Counted from the first letter of the stretch, positions 7,292 through 15,326 are shown. The stretch: DNA of 20,558 bases from Microbacteriaceae bacterium (GCA_947455385.1 CANGNR010000010.1:1-20558), one strand, 5' to 3'. Notes: a model not told the origin generated them from the sequence alone. Numbers and translations are program-made.

Positions 7292-8586
7292 TGGCAACTC
7301 TGATTCGCATGCCCGAGGTTGCCGCCGGAGCAACCGAAATTGTTCTTTCGCGCTGGCAAGTCACTGCGGGCCAGAGCGTGAAGGTCGGCGATGTGCTCGC
7401 CGAAATGGAGACCGAAAAGGCCGTCGTTGACTACGCCGCCGACGCGGATGGCATCGTTCACCGCATCCTGGTGGCCGACGGAGCATCGGTCGAAGTTGGC
7501 GCGCCAATCATGCTGCTGTTAGCTGCCGGCGAAGATCCATCGGTCGCCGATGCTCTGCTCGGCGGGGATGCGGCGGCAGCTCCTGTTGCCTCAGCGGCCG
7601 AACCCGTCGCCGCTTCGCCGGTCGCAGCACCAATTGCCACGGCACCGGTTGCCACGGCCCCAACTAGCGCGGCAGAGCCGGACGTTGCCGCCGATGGCCG
7701 CATCTTTGCGAGCCCACTGGTTCGCAAGATGGCCCGCGAGCGCTCGGTTAACCTAAACGCCATCGCCGGCACGGGCCCGCAGGGTCGAATCGTTCGCCGC
7801 GACCTAGATGCTCACCTCGCTGGCCAGAGTCAATCAGCGCCGGTTGCGAGCACCCCAGCGCCCACAGCAACTACGGGCAGTGAACTCGCAAAACAGGAGT
7901 ACTCGAGCAGCTACAGCATGGTTCCGCACAGCGGCATGCGCAGGGCGATTGCTCGCAGGCTCACCGAAAGCAAGTCGACAGTGCCGCACTTTTACGTGAC
8001 CGCCGATTGCAAGGTGGATGCGCTCTTGGAGCTCCGAAAGCGGATCAACGATTCTTCACCCGTGAAAATCTCGGTCAACGACATCGTGGTGAAAGCCGTG
8101 GCCTGCGCCTTGATGGATGTGCCTGAATCGAATGTTGTTTGGACCCCCGATGCCATGAGGCGCTACGAGTCGGCAGACATCGCGATAGCCGTGACCACCG
8201 ATGGCGGGCTCTTGACACCGGTTATTCGGGGTGTAGAAAAGCGATCACTGAGCAACCTCAGCCTAGAGATCAAGGAGCTCGCCGAACGCGCACGAGCTGG
8301 CAAGCTAAGGCAAGAGGAGCTCGAGGGTGGCAGTTTTGCTGTCAGCAACCTGGGGATGTTCGGAACCAAGGAGTTCACCGCAATCTTGAATCCCCCGCAG
8401 TCGGGAATCCTTGCGGTTGGGGCTGCCTCACCGAGGGCGATAGTCGAAGACGGGCAGATAGTCGTGGCAAACGTCATGACCGTGACGCTCTCTGCCGATC
8501 ACCGTGCCGTAGATGGCGCGCTCGCTGCCGAGTGGCTGGCCGCTTTTGTGCGCAGAATCGAAAACCCGCTAGGCATGCTCGTCTAG
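7291..8586 (+). CDS. 2-oxoacid dehydrogenase E2, dihydrolipoamide acyltransferase
   Basis: A 431-residue core subunit that carries the acyl group on lipoate and transfers it to CoA. The domains are an N-terminal lipoyl domain (about 1-78, lipoylated Lys43 in METEKAVV), an Ala/Pro-rich flexible linker (about 90-135), a peripheral-subunit-binding domain (about 138-176, FASPLVRKMA and GRIVRRDL), a second linker, and the catalytic domain (about 205-431) with active-site His404 and Asp408 in DHRAVDG. There is one lipoyl domain. The start overlaps the E1 stop in TAATG, so translation is tightly coupled and the two proteins surely act together. No E3 gene is in the window; a housekeeping lipoamide dehydrogenase may serve. 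Confidence 0.95.
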   Translation: MATLIRMPEVAAGATEIVLSRWQVTAGQSVKVGDVLAEMETEKAVVDYAADADGIVHRILVADGASVEVGAPIMLLLAAGEDPSVADALLGGDAAAAPVASAAEPVAASPVAAPIATAPVATAPTSAAEPDVAADGRIFASPLVRKMARERSVNLNAIAGTGPQGRIVRRDLDAHLAGQSQSAPVASTPAPTATTGSELAKQEYSSSYSMVPHSGMRRAIARRLTESKSTVPHFYVTADCKVDALLELRKRINDSSPVKISVNDIVVKAVACALMDVPESNVVWTPDAMRRYESADIAIAVTTDGGLLTPVIRGVEKRSLSNLSLEIKELAERARAGKLRQEELEGGSFAVSNLGMFGTKEFTAILNPPQSGILAVGAASPRAIVEDGQIVVANVMTVTLSADHRAVDGALAAEWLAAFVRRIENPLGMLV

Positions 8587-8610
8587 CGAGATGCGCAAAG
8601 TCGTCTAGCG
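8579..8610. repeat. 10-bp direct repeat at convergent gene ends
   Basis: TCGTCTAGCG occurs at 8579-8588 and 8601-8610, 22 bases apart. The first holds the E2 stop on the plus strand. The second holds the stop of the convergent regulator gene on the minus strand. It may be a small duplication or chance; no function is evident. Confidence 0.5.
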
Positions 8611-9321
8611 GCCGTTTAGCTTTCTGGTCTTTGCGTCGCCCATCACGTTTAGCACGTCGACTGCTGACTTAGCAGGCAGGGCAATCGAGGATGGCTTGAC
8701 CGGGCCCAAGTTGCTCAGATTCTGACTCTCGGATTCCTTGTTTCCAATAACAAACCAAATGCCTCGGGCGGGCTTTGACGAGTTGTTTTCGTACATGTGT
8801 AGTCGATTGGCATCGAAGCTAAAGGAGTCACCCGGATAAAGCTCGTGGGCCTCCGACTCGATGCGCAGCGTGAGAATGCCCTCGATGATTACCCCGTATT
8901 CGAGTGCGTCATGTCTCATCATCTTGCCCTCGACCGAGGATGAACTGCCCGGCTCGTAGGTAACCATGAGCGGGTCAGCATCGTCCTTGCCGCCGTCGGC
9001 CAGGCGCTCCCAGACCACACCGTTTTCCATCTCGATCACTGGATTCTCATTTCGGCGCTGGATGATTCCGTGGTGGCCATCCTCGTAGCCAACATCCGAG
9101 TTTGCGGAATCGGTTGCTATCTGGCCCTTCATCAGTCCGTCGAGGGAGATTCCCAGGTGGTTGACCAGCGCATAGAGGGTGCTTACCGAGGGTTGGGTCT
9201 TGCCGGTTTCGACTTGCGAGAGCAGGCTGGCCGAGACTCCAACCGCACTTGCAACGCTTCGAAGGCTTAGCTTTCGAGACACTCGAACTCGTCTTAGCTC
9301 GTCTCCGATGTCGAAATGCAT
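8605..9321 (-). CDS. XRE-family regulator with C-terminal cupin sensor domain
   Basis: A 238-residue regulator. Residues about 7-62 are a lambda-repressor-like helix-turn-helix (LRSVASAVGVSASLLSQVET, then KTQPSVSTLYALVNHLGISL). Residues about 120-192 are a cupin beta-barrel with EYGVIIEGILTLRI, LYPGDSFSFD and RLHMYEN; His137, Glu141 and His175 could form a ligand or metal site. XRE-cupin proteins typically sense a small metabolite and control adjacent catabolic genes. The start ATG at 9321 is chosen because AAGGGG lies five bases upstream; an in-frame ATG eight codons earlier (9345) lacks a ribosome site. It is divergent from the EboE-like operon, its likely target, and convergent with E2, with 18 bases between them. 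Confidence 0.93.
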   Translation of the reverse strand: MHFDIGDELRRVRVSRKLSLRSVASAVGVSASLLSQVETGKTQPSVSTLYALVNHLGISLDGLMKGQIATDSANSDVGYEDGHHGIIQRRNENPVIEMENGVVWERLADGGKDDADPLMVTYEPGSSSSVEGKMMRHDALEYGVIIEGILTLRIESEAHELYPGDSFSFDANRLHMYENNSSKPARGIWFVIGNKESESQNLSNLGPVKPSSIALPAKSAVDVLNVMGDAKTRKLNGR

Positions 9322-9400
9322 GTGATCCCCTTGCAAACTACCCATTAGGTGTGAACTGCTTTAACAAAACTTTACAGAGAGTGACGCCAAGACTCACTGA

Positions 9401-9460
9401 TTGTTTAGAAAACGCGTTGAAATTGGTCAAACTGTGACAATTTGTTTAGTGCTACTGCAC
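9401..9460. promoter_or_regulatory. Candidate operators between the XRE-cupin and EboE-like genes
   Basis: TTGTTTAG occurs at 9401-9408 and 9442-9449, 41 bases apart (about four helical turns). A perfect GTGC-TACT-GCAC inverted repeat lies at 9449-9460, immediately before a TAAAAT (9462-9467) that could be the -10 of the EboE-like operon. No good -35 accompanies it, so that promoter may need an activator. Assignment to the XRE-cupin protein is inferred from position. Confidence 0.4.
9402..9430 (-). promoter_or_regulatory. Candidate promoter for the XRE-cupin gene
   Basis: On the minus strand, TTGACC (9430-9425) and TAAACA (9407-9402) are separated by 17 bases. The -35 is good and the -10 weak. 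The -10 falls inside one of two TTGTTTAG repeats, which would suit autoregulation. Confidence 0.35.
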
Positions 9461-9495
9461 ATAAAATAGAAAGCATCTAAGACGATGGAGTCTCT

Positions 9496-10707
9496 ATGTT
9501 GCTTCCTAACGGCCTCGGCCACCTCAGTTATTCGACTCTTGTGCACCTAGGCGATACGTGGGCCGAGATGAATGCGAGCCTCCGCGAATTCTTGCCCCAG
9601 GTCAAGAAACGAGTCTCCCCAGATGCCCCCTTTGCCGTCTCGCTTCGAATTTCGGCAGCATCGGCTAAGACACTCACCGAGAGCGCCCAAGAGAAACAAG
9701 AGCTAGCTGCGTTTCTCGCCTCCGAGGGGCTCTACGTTTACACGGTCAACGCTTTTCCGTATGGCCCATTCAAGGGCCAAACCGTGATGGAGAAGGTCTA
9801 CGAGCCGGACTGGACATCCGAGCAACGCGTTGAATACACGAATCAAGTTGCCGACATCCTCGCAGAAATTTCGCCAGCCACGGTCAACCCTTCGATCCAG
9901 ACTGCCCCACTTGCATTCAAGCCAAACGTCGCCGACGAGAAGTACGTTGATACTTTCACCCGCAACGTTTTTCGTGTTGTCGCTCACCTGCGCGAGCTTG
10001 AGGAGAGAACAGGTCGTCGAGTGAAGTTGGCGATTGAGCCCGAGCCCGCCTGCTACCTCGAAACCACCGATGAGACAGTTGAGTGGTTTGAAAGTCGAAT
10101 CTACTCACGCGCCGGCATCGCGGAGCTCGCCCAGGTTGCTGGCATACCCGTAAGCGAGGCCGAAGGCACGGTTCGCAGGTACCTGGGAGTGGTTTTCGAC
10201 ATCGGCCACCAGTCTGTCGGCTTCGAAAACATCAAGGAGTCGCTGGGCAAGCTGGTTGCCGCGGGTATTCCGATCTTCAAGCTTCAGGAGGCTGCTTCGC
10301 TGTGGGTAGAAGACCTGACGCAAGACAAGTTAGAGGCCCTGCGCAGATTCACCGACACCATTTATCTGAGCCAAACCTCACTGAAGCAAAATGGGGCAAT
10401 CACAAAGTTTCTGAATCTCGGTGAAGCACTCGACGCATTCGAGGCAAGCCCAGTGAAGACCGAAATGCGCACGCATTTTCACGTCCCAGTATTTCTCGAA
10501 GAACTCGGGCCATTTCGCACGACTCGATTCGGAGTCGTCGATGCGCTTCAAATGCACCGCAACACACCGCTCTCAGATCACCTCGAGATTGAGACCTATA
10601 CCTGGGATGTGCTGCCGCCAGAGCTCAAGACAGGCGACATCGTCGAATACGTGACTCGCGAACTCGAGTTCGTGCGCGACCAACTGGTTGGTGAAGCTAA
10701 TGACTAG
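9496..10707 (+). CDS. EboE-like TIM-barrel protein (xylose-isomerase/AP-endonuclease superfamily)
   Basis: A 403-residue cytosolic protein that I recognise as resembling EboE, the TIM-barrel member of the ebo metabolite-traffic cluster. Shared features are the N-terminal LSYSTLVHLGDTWAE, the EGLYVYTVNAFPYGPF segment (78-92), IEPEPACYLET (180-190), VVFDIGHQSVGFE (232-244), MRTHFHVPVFLEELG (324-338) and the C-terminal EIETYTWDVLP (364-373). Glu181/183, Asp235, His238, His327/329 and Glu366 could bind a divalent metal, as in sugar isomerases and epimerases of this fold. The reaction is unknown. None of the other ebo genes (including the UbiA-type prenyltransferase) is nearby. The start ATG has GGAG five bases upstream. 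The next gene overlaps by eight bases. Other possible roles are a sugar or sugar-acid isomerase or epimerase in the catabolic cluster. Confidence 0.85.
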   Translation: MLLPNGLGHLSYSTLVHLGDTWAEMNASLREFLPQVKKRVSPDAPFAVSLRISAASAKTLTESAQEKQELAAFLASEGLYVYTVNAFPYGPFKGQTVMEKVYEPDWTSEQRVEYTNQVADILAEISPATVNPSIQTAPLAFKPNVADEKYVDTFTRNVFRVVAHLRELEERTGRRVKLAIEPEPACYLETTDETVEWFESRIYSRAGIAELAQVAGIPVSEAEGTVRRYLGVVFDIGHQSVGFENIKESLGKLVAAGIPIFKLQEAASLWVEDLTQDKLEALRRFTDTIYLSQTSLKQNGAITKFLNLGEALDAFEASPVKTEMRTHFHVPVFLEELGPFRTTRFGVVDALQMHRNTPLSDHLEIETYTWDVLPPELKTGDIVEYVTRELEFVRDQLVGEAND

Positions 10708-11578
10708 CCTGCCGAGAGTTTCAGTAATCGGCCTGGGCTCGATGGGGCTAGCAATGGCCAATCGTTTGCTCGACCAGGGATTCGAAGTGGATTTCTGGAA
10801 CCGTTCGACGCGCGATGAACAGGCCATCATCGACAGAGGCGCCAGGCGGGTTTCGCTCGAGGACGCACTGCAGAACCCCTTTGCTATTTCGATGCTGAGC
10901 AACGACTCGGCCGCCCTGGAGGTATTTAGCGAAGCGGCGATCTCTTTGGCAAAGCCTGGCTTGATCCACCTGAACATGTCTACCCTCAGCCTGGAGGCTA
11001 CTGACGAACTGGCCGCCCGCCACGAGGCGCTGGGGCTCGGCTACGTTGCCTCGCCCGTGCTCGGCAGACCGATGGCGATCACTAATGGCAAACTGCTGAT
11101 CGTCGCAGCTGGCGACTCGAAACTCATCGAGGCAGCTGGAGTCGTGTTCGAGAAAATCAGCGCTCAGCACTGGAACCTCGGGGCCGACCACAAGCGCGCC
11201 ATCCTGGTTAAGCTCGGAGTCAACTACAACTTGATTCACGCGCTGCAAGCTATTGGTGAGTCGGTTGCCCTCGTCGAGTCAGGCGGCGTCGACCCATCCA
11301 CGTTCGTCGAAATTTTGACGCACACGGCTTTCACCGGATCTGCCTATGTGGGATACGGGCCAATGATCGTCAACCGCAACTACTCCCCGCCGGGATTCTC
11401 GGTCGCGCTTGGCCTGAAAGATGTGAAGCTTGTCGAAGATGCCGCAGCCTCGGGCGGCCTGGTTCTTCCGGTTGCAAAGGTTTTGCACCAACTCTTTGAA
11501 CAGGCCCTGGCTGATGACGAGCTCAAAGACCTCGACTGGTCGGCCATTGCCGAACTCACCCGGCAACGCAAGGTCTAA
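10700..11578 (+). CDS. NAD(P)-dependent beta-hydroxyacid dehydrogenase (3-hydroxyisobutyrate/6-phosphogluconate dehydrogenase-like)
   Basis: A 292-residue oxidoreductase. The N-terminal Rossmann fold has the nucleotide motif VIGLGSMGLAMANRL (9-23). The helical C-terminal domain has probable catalytic Lys171 in ILVKLGVNYNLIHA. The substrate-loop sequences differ from classical 3-hydroxyisobutyrate dehydrogenase: NMSTLSLEA in place of D-ST-SP, and ASPVLGRP (117-124) in place of the DAPVSGG form. The substrate may therefore be another 3-hydroxy acid or a related compound. ATG 10700 is chosen: it overlaps the EboE-like stop by eight bases and has GGTGAAG just upstream, whereas the upstream TTG and GTG codons have no better site. 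It is translationally coupled to the EboE-like gene, so the two probably catalyse successive steps. Confidence 0.9.
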   Translation: MTSLPRVSVIGLGSMGLAMANRLLDQGFEVDFWNRSTRDEQAIIDRGARRVSLEDALQNPFAISMLSNDSAALEVFSEAAISLAKPGLIHLNMSTLSLEATDELAARHEALGLGYVASPVLGRPMAITNGKLLIVAAGDSKLIEAAGVVFEKISAQHWNLGADHKRAILVKLGVNYNLIHALQAIGESVALVESGGVDPSTFVEILTHTAFTGSAYVGYGPMIVNRNYSPPGFSVALGLKDVKLVEDAAASGGLVLPVAKVLHQLFEQALADDELKDLDWSAIAELTRQRKV

Positions 11579-11594
11579 TCTGCAGGCTTAAAGC

Positions 11595-11631
11595 AAACCG
11601 GGGCCGCCAAAAAAAACGCGACCCCGGTTTT
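11595..11631. terminator. Bidirectional terminator between convergent operons
   Basis: A 9-bp perfect stem, AAACCGGGG (11595-11603) with CCCCGGTTT (11622-11630), encloses an 18-base loop containing eight A residues. It sits between the converging dehydrogenase gene and the ABC fusion gene. The T run after the stem is short in both directions, so efficiency is uncertain. Confidence 0.7.
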
Positions 11632-11641
11632 CGCATTCCAG

Positions 11642-14155
11642 CTAAGCCGTCTTGAGTCTTGCCTTGCGGTTTCGGGCCACTCCATAAACGATTGCGGCAA
11701 TCAACACCAGCGCGGCCTGAAGTAGGTACTGCCAGGTCTGATCGAGGTTTAGGAAGACGGTCGCATTCATCACCTGAGTCAGCAGCACGGCACCCATGAG
11801 AGTTCCCACATAAGTTCCGCGCCCGCCCATCAGGCTTGTGCCGCCCAGCACTACGGCTGTGATGCTAGTCAAGGTGTAGCCCACTCCCTGCGAAGCATCG
11901 CCAACGCCGAGCTGAACCATCAGCATCACGGATCCCAGAAAAACGAATAAGGACGAGATTACGTATGCACCCAGCACGGTTCGAGTTACTGGCACACCGA
12001 CTCGACGAGCCGACTCCTCGTTAGAGCCAACCGCACGAAGTCTCCAGCCCCACTTAGAGCGGCGAAGCAGGTACTCCATACCAAAGGTTGCAGCAACTAG
12101 AACGATGAAGGCATAGGGAATAGCGCCGAGACTCTGGTTCACAAAAGCCGACACATCGCCACTGATGTAGCCATCCGGGTTTGGCCTAAGAATGAACGAG
12201 AGTCCACCGATCGCGATGTAGGTGGTAAGTGTGGCGGCGATGGCCGTGAACTTCACAAAGCGAATCAGCGAGCTGTTAAAAAGCCCCACGACAACTGCCG
12301 CAGCTATCATCGTGACCAACCCCAGGATCATCGAAACGGCTGGAGAGTCGTCGTTGATAAAGAATGACGCAATGACGACAAGAAAGCCCGCCAGGGGGCC
12401 TGTAGATAGGTCGATTCCGCCGGTCATCATCACGGTGGTTTGACCGAGGGCAACAAATCCCAGCGCGCTCACCAAAACCAGAACAGAGTTGATGTTGAAC
12501 TCGCCCAGATAGGTGTCGCTGGTGCTAGCGATGTACCCTCCAAGGGCAATCATGACCAGAGTTAGTAGCGCCGGAGGAGCGTAGTCACCCTTGAGGAATC
12601 GGCGGAATTTGTCGCCGAAAGTCTCATTGCCCAGCTTTTGTTCACGAATCTCACGCTCGATCTTGATCGACTTTGCGGTTGAGGTGACAGCAGCCTCAAT
12701 CATGGCCTCTTCGCTGTTTTCTTCGTCGCGAAGGGTCTTCACAACCTGGCCGCGAGAGAAAACATAGACGGTGTCACAGAGACCCTCGAGTTCTTTTGCA
12801 TCCGAAGATGCAACAACCACGGGAATTCCATCTTTCGACGCCTGGCGAAGAATCTCGTAAAGCTCAGATCGAGCACCAACGTCAACGCCCTGGGTCGGTT
12901 CATCTGCGAGGATGACCACTGGGTCAGAGAGCAGAGCTCTGGCCATGACGACTTTCTGCTGGTTGCCGCCAGAGAGCGCTGAAACCGGAGCCTCTAGGCT
13001 CGGTGCCTTAATCGAGAGTGAGGTCAGAGTGGCGTGAACGCTGTCGACCTCCTTGCCTCGGCTCAATAGGCCAGCGGTCTTGAATTTCTTCAGTGCGGCC
13101 AGGGCAGAGTTTTCGCGCACTGACATGCGCATCATCACACCCTCGCGCTGTCTATCGGCGGGCATAAGAGCAGCCGCGCCATTCAACTCGCGGGCCGAGC
13201 TTGCTTTGCCATTAATCTCAACCGAACCGGTGAAGTCGGATTGACCGGCGAGGGCCTTCAGGAACTGGGATTGGCCATTTCCGACCACTCCAGAGATACC
13301 AATAATCTGCCCTGGATACGCCTCGATTGACACGTTGGTGAATCCATCACCCGAAAGTTCACGAACCACGAGGTTCGGTTGCGCCTGAGAATCGCGCTTG
13401 TGCTTTGCCGGAAAAGCGGACTTCAATTCGCGACCGATAATCAATGACAGAAGCTCGGAGTCAGAAACTTCGCTGACCCTCGATGTAGCCATCTTTCGGC
13501 CATCGCGAAGCACGGTTACGACCTGCGCTAACTCGCGAACCTCGGCAAGTCTGTGCGTGATGTAAATGACCGCGGTGCCGGCGGCGATTTCTTTTTCGAC
13601 CAACCCAAAGAGAAGAGCCACGGACTCTTGCCCCAGGGCTGCGGTTGGTTCATCGAGAACCAAAATCTTGGGCGAAGTGGCCAAGGCCTTTGCGATTTCG
13701 AGAAGGTGCTTCTGGGCGATGGTCAGATCCTCTACTCGCTGAACGAGCGAAATTCTCAGACCCACGCGCTCAAGAAGTTCGGCGCCGACTTTGTCAGCTG
13801 ACCTTCCCTTGAAGATTTCCTTAGGCAGTGCAACTTGCAAGTTTTCGAGAACCGTGAGGTCTTTCATAACGGCTGGGTGCTGGTGGACGATAGCGATTCC
13901 CAGGCGGGCTGCCAGAGCTGGAGTTAGTGATTCGTATCGATCACCGTGAACAAATAGTTCGCCCTGGCTTGGAGCAACGGTGCCCGAGGCAACGTTCATG
14001 AGAGTGGATTTACCGGCACCGTTCTCGCCGAGTAGGGCGTGGACTTCGCCGGACTTTACCTCCAGGCTGACGTCTGTGAGAGCGGGGACTCCAGAGTAAT
14101 TCTTTGAAATGCTCCGTAGTTCCATGACTACGGTGTTTTGGTTTCCCTGAGCCAC
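11642..14155 (-). CDS. Sugar ABC transporter: two ATPase domains fused to a permease domain (RbsA-RbsC type)
   Basis: An 837-residue fusion for ATP-driven import of a sugar-like solute. Residues about 11-245 are the first nucleotide-binding domain: Walker A GENGAGKS (43-50), LTIAQKHLLEIAKAL in place of a canonical LSGGQ, Walker B ILVLDEP (164-170) and switch His201. Residues about 258-490 are the second domain: degenerate Walker A SGVVGNGQSQ (288-297), signature LSGGNQQK (394-401) and DEP (418-420). A defective second Walker A is usual in RbsA/MglA-like proteins. Residues about 525-837 are a multi-helix permease with TGGIDLSTG (578-586) and VVLGGTSLMGGRG, both hallmarks of RbsC-like permeases. 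These parts are normally separate genes. The start is GTG 14155 with AGGAGA five bases upstream. It is the last gene of the permease and binding-protein operon, so the importer probably has one free and one fused permease. Confidence 0.94.
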   Translation of the reverse strand: MAQGNQNTVVMELRSISKNYSGVPALTDVSLEVKSGEVHALLGENGAGKSTLMNVASGTVAPSQGELFVHGDRYESLTPALAARLGIAIVHQHPAVMKDLTVLENLQVALPKEIFKGRSADKVGAELLERVGLRISLVQRVEDLTIAQKHLLEIAKALATSPKILVLDEPTAALGQESVALLFGLVEKEIAAGTAVIYITHRLAEVRELAQVVTVLRDGRKMATSRVSEVSDSELLSLIIGRELKSAFPAKHKRDSQAQPNLVVRELSGDGFTNVSIEAYPGQIIGISGVVGNGQSQFLKALAGQSDFTGSVEINGKASSARELNGAAALMPADRQREGVMMRMSVRENSALAALKKFKTAGLLSRGKEVDSVHATLTSLSIKAPSLEAPVSALSGGNQQKVVMARALLSDPVVILADEPTQGVDVGARSELYEILRQASKDGIPVVVASSDAKELEGLCDTVYVFSRGQVVKTLRDEENSEEAMIEAAVTSTAKSIKIEREIREQKLGNETFGDKFRRFLKGDYAPPALLTLVMIALGGYIASTSDTYLGEFNINSVLVLVSALGFVALGQTTVMMTGGIDLSTGPLAGFLVVIASFFINDDSPAVSMILGLVTMIAAAVVVGLFNSSLIRFVKFTAIAATLTTYIAIGGLSFILRPNPDGYISGDVSAFVNQSLGAIPYAFIVLVAATFGMEYLLRRSKWGWRLRAVGSNEESARRVGVPVTRTVLGAYVISSLFVFLGSVMLMVQLGVGDASQGVGYTLTSITAVVLGGTSLMGGRGTYVGTLMGAVLLTQVMNATVFLNLDQTWQYLLQAALVLIAAIVYGVARNRKARLKTA

Positions 14156-14182
14156 TTAGTTCTCCTGGTCTTTCTGTTCTTC

Positions 14183-14233
14183 TTGATTGTTGCACTGGGC
14201 CGGCTTAGTAATAAGCCGGCCCAGCACAATCAA
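14183..14233 (-). promoter_or_regulatory. Strong intra-operon hairpin between binding-protein and transporter genes
   Basis: A 13-bp perfect, mostly GC stem (14195-14207 with 14212-14224, tetraloop at 14208-14211) extends after a small internal loop by eight more pairs (TTGATTGT with ACAATCAA). There is no T run on the transcribed strand, so it is not a standard terminator. Such hairpins after binding-protein genes commonly protect or process mRNA so that more binding protein than transporter is made; that role is inferred here. Confidence 0.75.
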
Positions 14234-14249
14234 AGGAGTTGTTACTTTG

Positions 14250-15326
14250 TTACTTGAGCAGCTTCTGCTGGTCTGCACCACTCATCTGAGCCGAGAGGTA
14301 AAGGTCTCCCGAGATAGCGCGGTTGCACTGAACGGTGTGTGGCTTGCCCGATACCGAGTCTTCAAACATTGGAGCCTTGAACATGGTGTCGGTTGGAACC
14401 TTACCGCCGGTTGCACGAGCAACAGCCTGCTGGATAGCCAGGCGAACGTTGTCGTTACCGGTTGCAACGGTCATCAACTTGAAGTCGGCGTTCGCTGCGT
14501 GGTTGTCCTTCCAGAAGCAACCGAGAACGTTACCGTCCGAGGTCACGAGCGAAGGAATCGAGCGACCGCTCTTGGCGAACTCAGGAAGAGCACCAACCAG
14601 CGAAGGACCGAAGTCAGAAACGATGACGTCGATCTTTGGGTACTTAGCGATAGCTGCGCTGAGCACCTGCTGGGTGGTGGCTGGGTTCCAGTTGGTGACC
14701 TCGAATGGCTGCTCGCCTAGGTAGACGTACTTGCTGCCCTTGAGGACCGACTCAAATCCAGTGCGCTCGTCGACACCCTGGCTGTTTCCAGCAGGACCCG
14801 AGAGGAACAGGATGTTTGCGCCGTCTGGGAAGTTCTTCTTGATCCAGTTGCCCCAGTTCTTGCCATCGGTGACGAAGTCGGCACCTACGAACAGGTCGTA
14901 GTCCTTGCCTGCGACGCCGCCTGGCTTGACGCGGTATGGAACGGTGACTACGCCGGCAGCGTGTGCCTTACGCAGTGCAGGAAGAATCGCCTTACCAGCG
15001 TCTGGGAAGACAACGAGAGCCTTGACACCCTTGGCAACCATGCTGTTGATGTCCGAGATAGCCTTCTGGGTGTTGCCCTGGCCGTCTGCGTACAGAAGCT
15101 TGGTGACGCTGGAGCACTTGGCAACTTCTGCCTTACCGGCAGCAGTGGTGACCAAACGCCAGCTGTTACCGCCGTAGCCATCGGTCAGACCGACGGTTAC
15201 CTTCTTAGGACCACACCAGGACGGCCGCGCTGCCGCGTTTGCACCGGTCGAGAATCCTGTCAAGAGAGTTGATGCTAGAGCCACAACAGAGACTGCCGTG
15301 GCGATCTTACGACGACGAATCATCAT
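14250..15326 (-). CDS. Sugar ABC transporter substrate-binding protein (periplasmic-binding-protein-like fold)
   Basis: A 358-residue exported solute-binding protein of the ribose-type class. The N-terminus is basic (MMIRRRK), followed by a hydrophobic stretch and an ANA-A type signal peptidase I site near residue 31. No Cys in a lipobox precedes the mature part; the first Cys is at about residue 38 in PSWCG, which is not a lipobox. The mature region shows the two-lobe pattern: VTVGLTDGYGGNSW, DINSMVAKGVKALVVFP, VDERTGFESVLKG, and a second lobe with VIVSDFGPSLVGALPEF. The start ATG 15326 (or 15323) is chosen because GGAGG lies five bases before it; an in-frame ATG at 15338 has that ribosome site inside its own codons. 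It is the middle gene of the transporter operon. The ligand cannot be deduced. Confidence 0.93.
   Translation of the reverse strand: MMIRRRKIATAVSVVALASTLLTGFSTGANAAARPSWCGPKKVTVGLTDGYGGNSWRLVTTAAGKAEVAKCSSVTKLLYADGQGNTQKAISDINSMVAKGVKALVVFPDAGKAILPALRKAHAAGVVTVPYRVKPGGVAGKDYDLFVGADFVTDGKNWGNWIKKNFPDGANILFLSGPAGNSQGVDERTGFESVLKGSKYVYLGEQPFEVTNWNPATTQQVLSAAIAKYPKIDVIVSDFGPSLVGALPEFAKSGRSIPSLVTSDGNVLGCFWKDNHAANADFKLMTVATGNDNVRLAIQQAVARATGGKVPTDTMFKAPMFEDSVSGKPHTVQCNRAISGDLYLSAQMSGADQQKLLK

Noticed and set aside
14187..14720. Plus-strand open frame opposite the binding-protein gene
   Set aside because: It is antisense to a well-supported coding region and begins in the hairpin; no family is recognised.
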